From assembly GCF_001540865.1 (NCBI RefSeq), contig NC_033628.1:8153971-8217970 (forward strand): a DNA stretch of 64,000 bases, in the 5' to 3' direction. A program made the translations under genes and the position numbers. This document shows, piece by piece, positions 46,736-57,920 of the stretch. Within the stretch, counting starts at the first letter, position 1. Each line of letters opens with the position of its first letter. This DNA is from Ananas comosus. Taxonomy: Eukaryota > Streptophyta > Magnoliopsida > Poales > Bromeliaceae. The notes under the pieces were generated by a model. It was given only the letters and a program-made list of their open reading frames with translations, made no database searches and was not told the origin of the DNA.

Positions 46736-48262
46736 ACTAAGTCTAGCCCAGCTACTGAGCGCACACCAGCATCAATGCCCATGCAACAACTTTAACAATC
46801 CACAATACGTGAAAGCAACTGCCTATTATTCTCATCAAATACCAAAGCCTTGCGTATGTTTTCGAGAACCGAAACAACACTCTCCAACTAGCCGACTTCG
46901 ACAACCAGCTCACCATGAGTGATTCTGTATTATTGTCCTTAATTCTGTATTAGCAACACTTGCCTCGGAGGCAACAGTCTCCCACTAGTCAATATTACAA
47001 ATTGCCAAAGTCACACCTTTATCATCGAAAACCCACCTACGACATTCGATACCCCTAAGGCCAAGACATAATCTTCTACCTAGGACGAAAGGTCCAAAGC
47101 CGCTGCTACCAATTGAGCTCGATAACTTAGTCCGCTCAATTTCTCGTTCAGGTACATCCGATTCGACATACAAACCTTACATGTCCGTCACTAGGTGAAT
47201 ATGGTTGTCAATCGCAACAAGCAAAGCCATATACCTTGTACGCTATCACATACAGTGACTTCTGAGCCAACCACCCAGTTCAAACTACCCACCAACCGTG
47301 ATTCCCAACCTCTAGGCAAAAAGATCGAGATCACTATCAAATCAAACCTTTTAGTTGTGCAAGGCACAACTACAAAGCTAATAAGCAACCGGATCCAATC
47401 GGAGTAAATACCATCTACAGTGACGATAAATCAATTGTGCAAAACCTACCAGGGAAGAAATTCAAGGCTCACTATATAGTCAGAGATGACCACCACTCTA
47501 GCCTTTCCACAAGACGGTCTAAAGAGATTGTCTTGCAAGAGAACACACCGACCTAATCTCATACTCCCAAATGGGATCGGGTATTTCGTCCCAACTTTCA
47601 ATGCTACGTTGTCTGTAGCCAACGTACTTATCGAAAGAAAAGAGAAATACGCGCAAATCTATCACCAACGATACATTAGAGACTTAATAAATTAACCAAG
47701 CCAACTAATACCTCGATACCAAACCAAAGTTCACCATAACACTGTCAAAACATCGACTTTCTAAGCCGACTTCCGAAACATGATCTACCTTGAGCCAACT
47801 CCCTAGGAGTCCTTCAGCTCTCAACATCCAATAGCTGCTTGTGACACTTGGTCATAAACCACACGAACTGAAGCCTCAGAAAACGATTTCTTTAACCGAT
47901 TTTCAAACCACACCTAAGCAACACCCAACGCTCCAAGACCTCCATCCATAACACACCAACTTAGGTGTTAGGGTAGCTGCACGCGATGTGTGTACCAATT
48001 GAGATCTGACACCAAAACTATGTCTTAAACCAGCTCCACCACACACTAATTTGACGTGTGAACTAGCTGAAGGTTGAAAGACCCGCACCGACGATTCCAT
48101 TAGCAAAAATAGAAAGAGAGGGTAGGCATCACAGCCATACTAACAAAGCCAGAGAAAGAGATACCCACATCGCAGCCGCCCAAGTGGCCACAACTGAAAC
48201 CTCGAGCTGCACTCTAGCAGCCACCGCAATAGCCGTGACTGTAGCTACTCCATGTGCTGTCT
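46736..48262 (-). other. Element J internal domain, middle part
   Basis: Continues 43925-44354 after F. Reverse-strand phrases match H, for example the CTCACCATGAGTGATTCTG stretch (about 46910) and TCTGACACCAAAACTATGTC (about 48006). There are no gag/pol motifs, and the short frames here are scattered in both orientations. It is interrupted by LTR A1. Confidence 0.65.
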
Positions 48263-48732
48263 CCATATGTAGCACACTGAACTTTAGCAAATTATAAGGT
48301 TTCAGTGTCAGAATAGTATTTGGTACTATTCTTGGTGTGTTTGAGGGTCGTAGACTATGTGCCGACCTATTACTCACGTTTTGTGAAGCGAGCGTGAGTA
48401 CTTAGTACCAAAATTTGCAAACTGCAGGTTTTGGGGTGCTGAGTACCGGTACCACAGTGTAACGGTACCCCGAAGCGTAATCGAGAGGGCTGCTCTCGGG
48501 TTTGAGCTGAGGGGTGCCGAGTATCGGTACAGAGTCGGCGGGTACCGGAACTAGGGCCAGGTACCGGTGCTGCATCGAGCTTGTACCGGTACACCATAAT
48601 TAGACCGCTTGACCGAGGCTCGAGTTTTGCAGGTCCGGGTACTGGGTACCGGTACTCCCTTTCGAGTATCGATAAGTAGTGTAGTCTGCACTTTGGTTGT
48701 TTTTGAGTGGCTTTTTGGGGATTGTACACTTC

Positions 48733-48740
48733 TATATATA
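48733..48740 (+). promoter_or_regulatory. TATA-like box of LTR A1
   Basis: TATATATA followed by CCCCAACATC, downstream of the palindrome array and upstream of a CT-rich leader. Confidence 0.45.
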
Positions 48741-50891
48741 CCCCAACATCCCCATGTTGGGTTCCTTGTGCTTGGAACCAGAGAAGAAGTGTGGTAAGCC
48801 TCTCCTCTTCCTCTCTCTAGATTTCTCCTCTTAGATTTGTGGATTTTTGAGGTTTGATCTCTTCTTTCTTCTCCTTTTTCTTGGGTGTTGGTTCTTGAAC
48901 CTTGGAGAAGCCTTGGACTTAAAGAGTTGAGCCTTGTTGAGGAATTATCTCCAACCCTAACTTCATCCTAACTTGGTTTGGAGCTCTAAAGAAGGTTAGT
49001 AGCAATTTTGCTCTCTTAGATTGTGTTTTGGGAGAATTTATGAAAGTTTAACCTAGTTTTTGGAAAACTAGGGTTTTATTTGGGTTTTCTCTTGTTTAAG
49101 CTTTTGAGGCTTAATTGATGGTTCCAAAACTTCCTTCTAGGTTGAAATTGAAGCATCCTAACCTCCATTGAGAGTTTGTAAGAGTTTTTCCTCATCTAAG
49201 GTATTTTCTATCTATTTTCGGTATAATTTTTGAGGAATTTCGTGGGATGTTCATTCGAAACTCCTAACCCCCTTAGAATTTTTGTTAGAGTGCTAGAAAA
49301 CTAGTGGACAACTCCGTTCGCACAAATAAAGGAGTTTCAAGGAGTATCCGGTGGGTTTGACCTCATCGAAATGGGTGAACTCCTCCTATGTCAGTCTCTA
49401 TGTTGTAAAATAAAAAATCATGCATATTCATGCTAGATAGAGCATAAATGAATTTTTGAATGCTTAAGATATGCATGTTACATGTCAAGTTTATATCCTC
49501 TATTTAGTAGAGAGAGTGTGGTACAGTGAACATGCAAGTGAAATGGCATACTTCATGCCATGTTAGAAACCATGTGAATTCATGTTATTATTAGTGAAAT
49601 AAAGGTTTAACATACTTGTGAACAAGTGGCTTATACATGACATAGTTATCATGAACTTCATGTAGTGGCATTTGACTTAGTTAAATAACTAAACCTCAAC
49701 AATGTGACATAGTAGTAGACCTTTGGATCGCTAGTGCTTATACCATATTTTAGACATGATGACCGTGGACTTAATAGCTATAACACACTGGACCTTTGCA
49801 AATTGCAAGGTTCGAATGCTTGATCTGTGTTCTGAGCCTTTCCACAGTTTCTGGAGGGTCGTAGATAGCGTTCCGACCCATGGCTCGCATCTCGAGAATT
49901 GAGGTTTAAAACTTAGCACCAAAATCTAAAAGATTGGATTTTTGGTCTGCTCTCGGGTTTAGTTCTGGAGGGCTGTGTACCGGTACACCTTGATGGTTGT
50001 ACCGGAATAAGTTGTTGTACCGATACACCTTGATGGTTGTATCGGCACATAAGGCCGTATTCAGCTAACCCGAGCCTCAGGTTTGCGCGTGTAGGGTTTT
50101 GTACCGGTACACTTTTTTGTGTACCGGTACACTTTGCCAGACTGCAATCTAGACGTTTTTTAGGGGTGTTTTTAGAATTGTAGCTATACTACAAATACCC
50201 CACGCCCCTTGTTGAGTTCCCTAAGCGTGGAACAGCAGAGAAAAAGGTAGGGAACCTCCTCTCTTCCTCTCTTTGAATTTTATTCCCATTTTGCTTGGAT
50301 TTTGATGATTTTATCTCCTTTTTTTGCTTCTTGGTGCAACTTCCACCTTTGGAGAAGCTAAGGAGCTCGGTTTGAGGCTTGTTGGAGGAGAGATCTTCAA
50401 CCCTAGTTGGTTTGGAGCTTCTTAAGAGGTTAGAAACTTATTTTCTCCTTTTGATCCATGTTTTAGAAGATTTCATGATATGAAACCCTAGAATGGGAAT
50501 TTAGGATTAATTATGGGGATTTTAGATTTAGGACTTTTGGAGCTCAATTGTTTGGATTAGAACCTTCCTCTAGGTTGGTTTGGAAGGGTTCTTGCTCTCT
50601 TTTGGGATTCGAGAAGGGTTTCTACACTATAGGTGAGTTTTGCCCCTTTTCTTGAGATGCTTAATGATTGAACTTAGGGATGTTCGTAACGTTCGCTTAT
50701 CCCTTTTAGATTTACCTTTAGGGGACTAGGAGGCTAGAGGGCACCTTCGTCGGCGCAAACGTAGGGTTTCGAGTAGACTTGGTGGGTTTGGCCTCACCAA
50801 AATGAGATAAATTTTTCATAAGTTGGTTATACTTGTCGTAAAGTGAAACTTCATGCATATTTATGCTAGATAGAATAATTGTTAATTTTAG

Positions 50892-51086
50892 AATGCTTTA
50901 AATACTCATGTTATGTACAATGCATTTTTGGGGCTCCATGTAGTAGGGAGCATTTATATTGGATTTATGCATATGGATAGCATTCTTANAATGCTTTAAA
51001 TACTCATGTTATGTACAATGCATTTTTGGGGCTCCATGTAGTAGGGAGCATTTATATTGGATTTATGCATATGGATAGCATTCTTA
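50892..51086. other. 97-bp exact duplication around N 50989
   Basis: 50892-50988 equals 50990-51086 exactly, separated by one N. Interpreted as unmerged overlapping contig ends. Confidence 0.9.
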
Positions 51087-51176
51087 TATGTGATTTCGGA
51101 ACATGTTTCATATGATGAATATGACAAGTGCATTAGACTCTTGGAATTGAACTCATACTTGACATAGGAGAAAAGC

Positions 51177-51297
51177 TAATGTCATAAAGAGGCATTGGGC
51201 TTGGAATTGATATAGTAAGCTAATGTCATAAAGAGGCATTGGGCTTAGAATTGATATAGTAAGCTAATGTCATAAAGAGGCATTGGGCTTGGAATAC
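51177..51297. repeat. 44-bp triplication in LTR A2
   Basis: Three copies of a unit containing GCTAATGTCATAAAGAGGCA and TTGGGCTTGG(A)ATTGATATAG. Its ATGTCATAA word recalls the K minisatellite. Confidence 0.85.
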
Positions 51298-52054
51298 ATA
51301 TGGACTTAGTAGATTTAAGGTCACAAGAGACATTGAAATTAATGTTTGGTTAAACCTTACTTTGGGACATTAGACTAGACCTTTGGGCTGCTAGTGACTA
51401 TTGCCATGTTAGAGATATGATGATCGGATTCTTGAGACGATGACCATGCTTGCTTGCCATTTGTGCTCATTCGCACATGCTTGTGAGGGTCGCTCCCTAC
51501 AAGCCGGCACTTCGGAGTTAGCCTACGCGACTTATGATCGTTCGTGCAGTATTGAGAAGCCTATGGGGCCAGGTGGGATAGACTCATTCTTCGAGTGGGA
51601 ATGCTAGGACTACCACGGGCACTTAGGCGGCACAAGCCGGACTACCTTGTGTAGGTCCTTAATTGGACATGAAAATCGACACAAAGTCATACAAGTAATA
51701 ATCACTACTAGACAGTTCATAGTAGTTGAATTTATTGGACATTTGGACATGTAGTGTACTTGATAGTATTGCTTATTGCATTATAGCATACTTGTTTGCC
51801 ATGTTGGAGCATAGTACTAATGTATTGGCATATCGGACCATGATAGAGTAGATGTACACCATGTTGACATCATGTATATTTGTGACATTGTAGATTCGCA
51901 TTACATTACATGCTTTACATATCGCAGCTTACTAGTAGTTCTTTTACCTACTTATGCTTTTGGGCCTAGTGGTGCATTTTACTCAGGTCAGTAATTGCCC
52001 ACTGGGAACTATAAATTATAGTTCTCACGCCCTCTGTTTTATGTTTTTGTTCAG

Positions 52055-52110
52055 AGCCTCCGACTACGGGAGAGGCTAGGGACCGCGGCAAGGGTGTCGC
52101 TTCGAGCTAG
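52055..52110 (+). other. RGKG(V/I)A micro-frame in A2
   Basis: After TTTTTGTTCAG: EPPTTGEARDRGKGVASS then TAG. The 9-bp hairpin GAACTATAA/TTATAGTTC (52006-52024) lies 28 nt before the CAG and contains a stop in this frame, so the frame cannot extend upstream. Confidence 0.55.
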
Positions 52111-52921
52111 CGAGCGAGGGGTCTTGTTAGGTGGATCATTTTCTCCTTTTTATTTTAGTTGGAGAGAATGAGAGTGGTTGTACCCTATATAGAGACTACC
52201 ATTTTGGATGTTGTAGTACTTATTTGACACAGTTCGATGTATTCGCTCTATGTTTTATTTTGGTTGTTAGTTCCTTTCTCTCTACTTGTTGTTAGAATCT
52301 AGCTCCTTACTTATTCTAATATCTCTAGATATATGGCGGATTTGGACACGCGCCGGACGGGCCTATGCCGGATCCCGGGGCATGACAATAGCGATGATTA
52401 TGCTTGCTTGCCATTGTGTTCATTCGCACATGCTTGTGAGGGTCGCTCCTGACAAGCCGGCACTCCGGAGTTAGCTTACGCGACACATGCTTGCCCGTGC
52501 GGGATTAGGCACCGAAGTGGGATGCCGTGGGGGAGGCTCATTCCTAGAGGGAGAATGTTGACTACCAATGGGCCACTAGGCATGGCGCAAGCCGGACTAC
52601 ACTTGTGTAGGTCCTAATTGAATTGAACAATGACATCTAAAAGTATAATGTGACCATCACTACTAGATAGTGCATACTAGTTGGACTTGCTTGTTCATAT
52701 TAGAATAGCTTCATTACATGTTAAACATCATGCTAATTGGAGGCATAGTAGCTTAGTAAATTATTACTTGCTCAATATTCATATTGCTTCTTTAGTTATG
52801 CTCATTTACTACTTATGCCTCGATGACCTAGTGCTATAATTCGCTGATATCGGCGACTTACCCACTGGGAACTATTGACTAATAGTTCTCATTCCCATTT
52901 TGTTGATGTTTTTGTTTACAG

Positions 52922-52977
52922 AGCCATTCACTGCTGGAGAGGCTAAGGACCGCGGCAAGGGAGTCGCGTCTAGCTAG
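52922..52977 (+). other. RGKG(V/I)A micro-frame in A1
   Basis: After TTTGTTTACAG: EPFTAGEAKDRGKGVASS then TAG. Hairpin GAACTATT/AATAGTTC at 52869-52888. Confidence 0.55.
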
Positions 52978-53315
52978 ACTGGCTCGGAGTTTTTGCTAGG
53001 TGGTCGCCTCTCATTTTGTTTTAGTTGGAGAGACTTGTAGTCCTTGATATATAGAGACCACCATTTTTGTATTTAGCTTTTACTTATGTGGTTTCCTTGA
53101 TGTATGTATTTGGAGGATTATAGTTGTATAGTTGTTTACTTTTCTACTTGTCTTTAGAGAGTAGTTTATATTCATGATCTGATATCATGTTAGATATTGT
53201 TATATTTTTGTATAATTCTATCTTGTTATCGTAGACACCTTATATATTTTTGGCATATGGCGGGTCTGGGCACGCACTGGGTAGGCTTTCGCTGGGGCTC
53301 GGGCGTGACACCATA

Positions 53316-53734
53316 GAGATGTCCATGGTGGCTATTGTGCTCTACGTGGGAAGTGGGGCCTAGGCCATAACATCTAAATCAACTATATAGACCCAGTAAG
53401 TGCTGTCACCTGGCCCGTTAAGGCCACTACCTGCCAACAAGTGGCTATACCTGGTGAATCTCACCCTACCACTCGATGTCCACCTGGTAAAACACCACCA
53501 CTTCCAATAGAGGCACGAGTCTACACCAACCCATAATACAAATAGAGGTAATAGAGTTACCATATATCTGTAGCACAAAACACAGTGTAATAAAAAAATC
53601 ATATACCTCGAGATTATAAAATCTCGACCCAAACATCGGAACTTAATCCCAATAACCCCGCGCTCTTACATGCTTATAAGCCTTAGGTTATCCTACAGGT
53701 CATCCTAAACCATGGTTGATTGTGGTTGAAATTC
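53316..53734 (-). other. Element J internal domain, 5' part
   Basis: Minus-strand text after the primer-binding site resembles H after 12171: ATAAGCATGTAAGAGCGCGG, then GGACATCGAGTGGTAGGGTG and TTAACGGGCCAGGTGACA against GGACATCGAGTGGTGGGGCG and GAAGGGCCAAGTGAG in H. This shows that the H and J internal domains are homologous. Confidence 0.7.
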
Positions 53735-53746
53735 GCTCTGATACCA
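53735..53746 (-). other. Primer-binding site of element J
   Basis: TGGTATCAGAGC on the minus strand, 8 nt downstream of the LTR end GGGCATGACA. Complementary to initiator methionine tRNA. Confidence 0.85.
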
Positions 53747-53754
53747 TCTTAATA

Positions 53755-54073
53755 TGTCATGCCCCCGGGATTCTTTTGGAAATCATTCTTAGGAAAACTA
53801 GCAAAAAATATGTAGATTTTTTTTAACACCTTTGAGAACACCGAGCGAACGCACACAGATCCGCCACATGGACAAAGGATCCCTATACGAATGGACAGAG
53901 TCTCCCATGTACATGCACGACATAACACCATAATATAAAGTCAACCAAATATAAAACCACACAACACAAATAATATGATAATGATGATTCACATACATCC
54001 ATCATTCATAAACATTAAAAGCTAATGAACTAAACTAATCCGGTAGAAAGATAATGAATGTCAACAACGGAAA
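53755..54073 (-). repeat. 5' LTR remnant of J, K-type
   Basis: The LTR end TGTCATGCCCCCGGG (plus strand) borders the primer-binding site. The 320 bp match K (36570-36890) closely, including CGCCACATGGACAAAGGATC and ATGGACAGAGTCTC, but not the J 3' LTR at 41026. The rest of the LTR is missing at 54073. Confidence 0.72.
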
Positions 54074-54534
54074 GGTGGTGCTCGTTGTTGCTCGTGAGGT
54101 TAAGGACGAAGAAGCGTCTGTGCTTCTCGAAGGACAAAGATGCAGCCCCCGGCCTTTCGCCAACTTCTTACGAAAAGAAAAAAGAAAAATAAAAAGAAAA
54201 AATAAAGAATTTTTTTCTCATTTTTGAAAGACTATTATGTATCATCGCTGCTACAGGAAAGGTCAAGAATCAGAGTAGAAAGAAGAAGATGATGAAGTTA
54301 CACTATTAATATAAAGTTGCACTATTTCAGAAAAAAAAATTATACTATTTGAGAAAAATGTTATACTTTTTGAAACGAAAATTATACTATGTGAGACAAA
54401 AGTTACACTCTTTGAATGAAAGCTGCACTCTTTTATTTATACACTTTTTTAAGTCTTGTATTGTACCATTTATAGCTTGTTCAAATAAAACGGTTATATA
54501 AGTCAAAACTTCATTCGTTAAGTCTTATATTGCA
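54074..54534. repeat. Locus with degenerate (T)TRCACT motifs, part 1
   Basis: At 54297-54440, words such as GTTACACTATT, GTTGCACTATTT, TTATACTATTT, GTTACACTCTTTG and CTGCACTCTTTT recur every ~25 nt. Similar motifs reappear at 60910-61020 and 61140-61625, outside the D and G insertions. Confidence 0.5.
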
Positions 54535-54798
54535 TTGTATAGTATCGTGTTTCAACTAGGGCATTATGGTTCTTCATGTATAAATAAAAGGATGGCAATA
54601 GTTGTCGTATGCAGCACTAGGGCACTAAGGGTGGTGCCAATAGCGACTGCGGCGAAAGGGAAGAGTGAAGGAGTGGTTGAGGAGGAGGCGGCTCTTAGGA
54701 AGGGTAGGATTGAGAAGATCGACATTACGATCGACTCTCGCCATCTAGAATGCTTTAGTTCCTCCGAGCCCCTTGGCCCTCTTCTCTTCAAGGTTTGA
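54535..54798 (+). pseudogene. Possible SINA-like E3 ligase fragment (weak)
   Basis: An 87-codon frame contains an acidic stretch followed by GRIEKIDITIDSRHLECFSS and SEPLGPLLFKV. Plant SINA-like ubiquitin ligases have a region of the form I.V.I....L.CPIC.EPL.PP.FQC just before the RING cysteines. Here CPIC reads CFSS, so the zinc-binding residues are lost and the frame stops soon after. This is from memory of the family and the match is short. A reversed near-copy of part of it follows at 54900-55005. It could be a captured exon or a chance match. Confidence 0.3.
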
Positions 54799-55014
54799 AA
54801 ATGTTTGTAGTTATTTATTTTTTTTGCTCAATTTGATTCTTTATTGATCGTAGAGTTTGTTACCTAATATGGTAAAGCGGAGATCGAAAGGGCTCACAGC
54901 AACTGAAATACTCTAGATAGCGTGAGTCGATTTTAAGGCCGATATGCTGAATCCGACCCTTCCTAAAAGCCTCATCCTCCTCGACCACTCTTTATTCTCT
55001 TCTTCTTCTAGCGT
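54799..55014. other. Interval with an inverted near-copy of 54665-54730
   Basis: The reverse complement of about 54930-55000 contains GAGTGGTCGAGGAGGATGAG and TTTTAGGAAGGGTCGGATTC, against GAGTGGTTGAGGAGGAGGCG and CTTAGGAAGGGTAGGATTGA on the plus strand at 54671-54715. The arms are separated by about 200 nt. Confidence 0.6.
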
Positions 55015-55347
55015 TATCACGCCCCACGACCGCCAATTTGGTCGGTTCGGGTACGTCGATCAGACGCCGAACGGACAGTACCTCCTCTATCCGCCCAAGG
55101 CTAACAACAATCATGTACAATAAGTTGCCCAGGTAAACTTAACAACATACATGAAGCATTGCGAGTACTAATACAAGCAAACAACAAAAGAGAGAGAGAG
55201 TTTTAGCTATTACATTTTATTCAACCATTTACATCGGGTTTACATTTTTCATCTCCAAAATGTATACATACAACTCTCCAATATATGCATCATCTGTCAC
55301 TCATGTACACGAGGGTACTCTAATGCAAAAGAAAAGCTGCTAGCTAA

Positions 55348-55401
55348 CTAGGGTGCTATGCCCTTCCCGCAGTCCTCACCCGGTCCGCTCGAACTCGGCC
55401 C
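55348..55401 (-). other. RGKG(V/I)A micro-frame in D
   Basis: Minus strand after TTTGTTGCAG: GPSSSGPGEDCGKGIAP then TAG. The Arg of RGKG is Cys. Confidence 0.45.
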
Positions 55402-55419
55402 TGCAACAAAGTGGGGTGA

Positions 55420-55435
55420 GAACTACGAATAGTTC
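55420..55435 (-). other. Hairpin with UUCG loop in LTR D
   Basis: Minus-strand RNA GAACUA-UUCG-UAGUUC, a 6-bp perfect stem, at the same place as the hairpins in the other long LTRs. Confidence 0.6.
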
Positions 55436-57523
55436 CCAATGGGTTCGGCCGCCGACTCCGCCGATCTTCCCACTAGGTCTAAGCAGGCATAAGCAGATAG
55501 ATAGGTAATATGAAAATAACTGCTACATAGTAGTGAAATCTGCAAACATGCTACTATGCCTTAATCAACATGATATAAAAAAATGCTAACTCTACATAGC
55601 AATGAGACTACTATCATGCTACTATACTTCAACAATATCATAAATAAACATATGTACACAGTTAGGACAAATCTACTAACATATCTCTATGTTCATGTCA
55701 GGGTATGAATGCATGATCTACTATGCCACTCATTCACTTGTTATCCAATCTATTGGGCTAACCCGAAGGTCACACCACGACTCACTCTTTAAAATCTTAT
55801 AGGTGAGGAGAATCTGCACTCGCACATCGAGACAGCCTGCGGGACAACTATGTCTGCCCCTATCGTGAAGTACTCCGGAGACCACAGCTTGTGTGGAGCG
55901 ACCACCATAAGCGAAAACAGACTAAGTGAGTATGATCCGATCCTCGTCAACTGAGGATACCCTGTCTACTAGGGTCATAGTGCCTCTACTGCACTAGTTC
56001 CAATGCACAACTCGACAATCGGGAAATCCACTATCCCCAAATTCATATCATAGTGTTTCTCCTGCACTAGATTTGGATGCCACTCGTTTATATCATCAAG
56101 TTGTAAGTGTTTCAACTACACTAGTTTACATGCCACTACTCAGGAAATCATCTTCTATTCCTAAGTTCACGTTATAGTGTTTCTACTACACTAGTCCAAA
56201 TGCCACTCTTTTAGGTCATTTACATGTCCAAGTTCATCTTTTATTCTTTAGTACTATAGGATTTCATGTCAAGACCCAATCCTCATGCGTCCACTAAATC
56301 AAGTGCTCAACTCATAATATGATTTCTACTATGGAAGCATGTAAGGAATTGAAAGTACAACCACTTAACATAACCTATAATGCATGATAACAATATATGA
56401 ATATATATGCTTCAATAAAACAACTCGGACATAAGAAGAAGTTCAACTACTTCGGGATGGACACCCCCCACCTTCTAGTGATGCCATGAAGCTAGACTCG
56501 AAGTTCCGTAATTTTTCGCCGCCTATTTCTTCTAACTGCAGCAAACGAAGCCAAAAACGGGCTTTTCTTCAATATCTCCGCGCAGACTCGTCAGATTGCC
56601 GAACCGAGTTCGCCAACGCGTCGGATTACCTAGCAATTAGGTATAAAAGAGTCAATCCCAACTTTAGATCTCAATTTAACAAAACCCTCATTTGGAACCC
56701 TAGATATTCAATTTTGTAAGAATACACCATAAGGATCATCGATTCAAGCAAATAACATCTATTTAGCACCAAAGGGTTCAACCAAAACCATTTCTAGAGT
56801 ATAAGAAGCAAACCCTAGAAATCTACCATGAGAAGGCAAGAAGCTTACCTCTACAAGCTCCTCCAACCCAAGGAAGAAGACGAAGAAGAAGATGATTCAC
56901 CTTCAAGCTTCCTTCTCCACCAATCCTTTCTCTTGCTTCCACCCTTGAGAAGACTTTCTAGAGAGAGAGAGAGAAAAAAATAGAATGAAGAGGTATTCTC
57001 TGGCTATGAACAAGAAAGGGAGAGATGGGGTCCCTTTATAGGCTGCCACAAATGCAAATAAACCCTCCATTTCATTTTATTTGCAGCAGACCAACTTTGC
57101 TGTTTTCTGCACTGGGTGCCGGTACACGGGTGGGCTTCACTGGTTAAGCCGCTTTGCAGAGGCCAAACCCGAGAGTTGCCACTCTCGGTTTGCTGCGGGG
57201 TACCGGTACTACCCTGATGCTTCACTGGTTAAGCAGCATCGTAGAGACCAAACTCGAGAGTTGCTATCCTCGGTTTGCTCCGGGGTACTGGTACTACCCT
57301 GATGCTTAACCGGTTAAGAAATGCCCAGACTGCAATTTAGCACTTGCTCAACTTCTATTTCACGCCGGACAATGCTAAAACTCTATTATCTCACTTGGAG
57401 TTCAACTTTAACCCTTCCAACATTATTGAAATGTCTATGGACCATGTCCAAGCATTCTTCTCGCCACGCTTTGGTCCTTTTGACCAAAAGTGGTTTAATA
57501 TGACGAGGATTCAATATCTTACA

Positions 57524-57719
57524 GTGGTCGTTGCTTGCACCATCTCTGCCGACAACGATGACGACTTTAATTTCCACCGCCACAACCACCACACACGACA
57601 ATGATGACAACTTTTACAACGATTGCAAATAACTTTACATGATTCCTGTTTTTCCTTATATCGTTTTGTACAATTTCTATTTTATGTATTGCAAAGTAGA
57701 CTCATGTAGATATTAAGAG
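57524..57719. other. Short interval between LTRs D and G
   Basis: Host-locus DNA left between the two insertions. The 74-86-codon frames that reach into it are mainly LTR D sequence and not supported. Confidence 0.5.
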
Positions 57720-57725
57720 TGTAAT

Positions 57726-57920
57726 ATACCGGATTTTGATATAAAAGTAAAAATAAATAAAAATAGTGTGAGATACTATTTTTATTGGATTTAGTGAAGT
57801 AAAATATAAGTCAGAAATGACTNATACCGGATTTTGATATAAAAGTAAAAATAAATAAAAATAGTGTGAGATACTATTTTTATTGGATTTAGTGAAGTAA
57901 AATATAAGTCAGAAATGACT
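57726..57920. other. 97-bp exact duplication around N 57823
   Basis: 57726-57822 equals 57824-57920 exactly around one N. Same unit length as at 50892-51086. Confidence 0.9.

Larger units (their letters stand above)
49779..52387 (+). mobile_element. Solo LTR, subfamily A (copy A2), nested in A1
   Basis: Exact target duplication ATAGC (49774-49778, 52388-52392). Starts TATAACACACTGGACC (TG decayed to TA) and ends CCCGGGGCATGACA. It contains GTACCGGTACAC palindromes (49977-50135), a 44-bp triplication near 51177-51297, the micro-frame 52055-52110, and a 97-bp assembly duplication at an N (50892-51086). Confidence 0.92.
48268..53310 (+). mobile_element. Solo LTR, subfamily A (copy A1), carrying nested A2
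   Basis: Exact target duplication CCATA (48263-48267, 53311-53315). Starts TGTAGCACACTGAAC and ends GGCTCGGGCGTGACA. A2 interrupts it at 49779-52387. Without A2 it is about 2.4 kb. It has GTACCGGTAC-type palindromes (48440-48660), a TATATATA box (48733-48740), and the micro-frame 52922-52977. Confidence 0.9.
55015..57523 (-). mobile_element. Long LTR, subfamily D
   Basis: The plus-strand start TATCACGCCCC (decayed TGTCACG) and the end ...ATCTTACA match the C and G termini in reverse. It has the UUCG hairpin (55420-55435), the micro-frame (55348-55401), a TATA-like CCTATAAAGG (about 57033-57042), and GGTACCGGTAC/AACCGGTTAA-type palindromes (57116-57320). No clear target duplication; no internal domain. 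Confidence 0.82.

Noticed and set aside
50892..51086. Biological tandem duplication in A2
   Set aside because: The exact copies are separated by an N, the same pattern and length as at 57726-57920, which points to assembly.
55010..57528. Target-site duplication of LTR D
   Set aside because: The flanks AGCGT and GTGGT do not match convincingly, so none is claimed.
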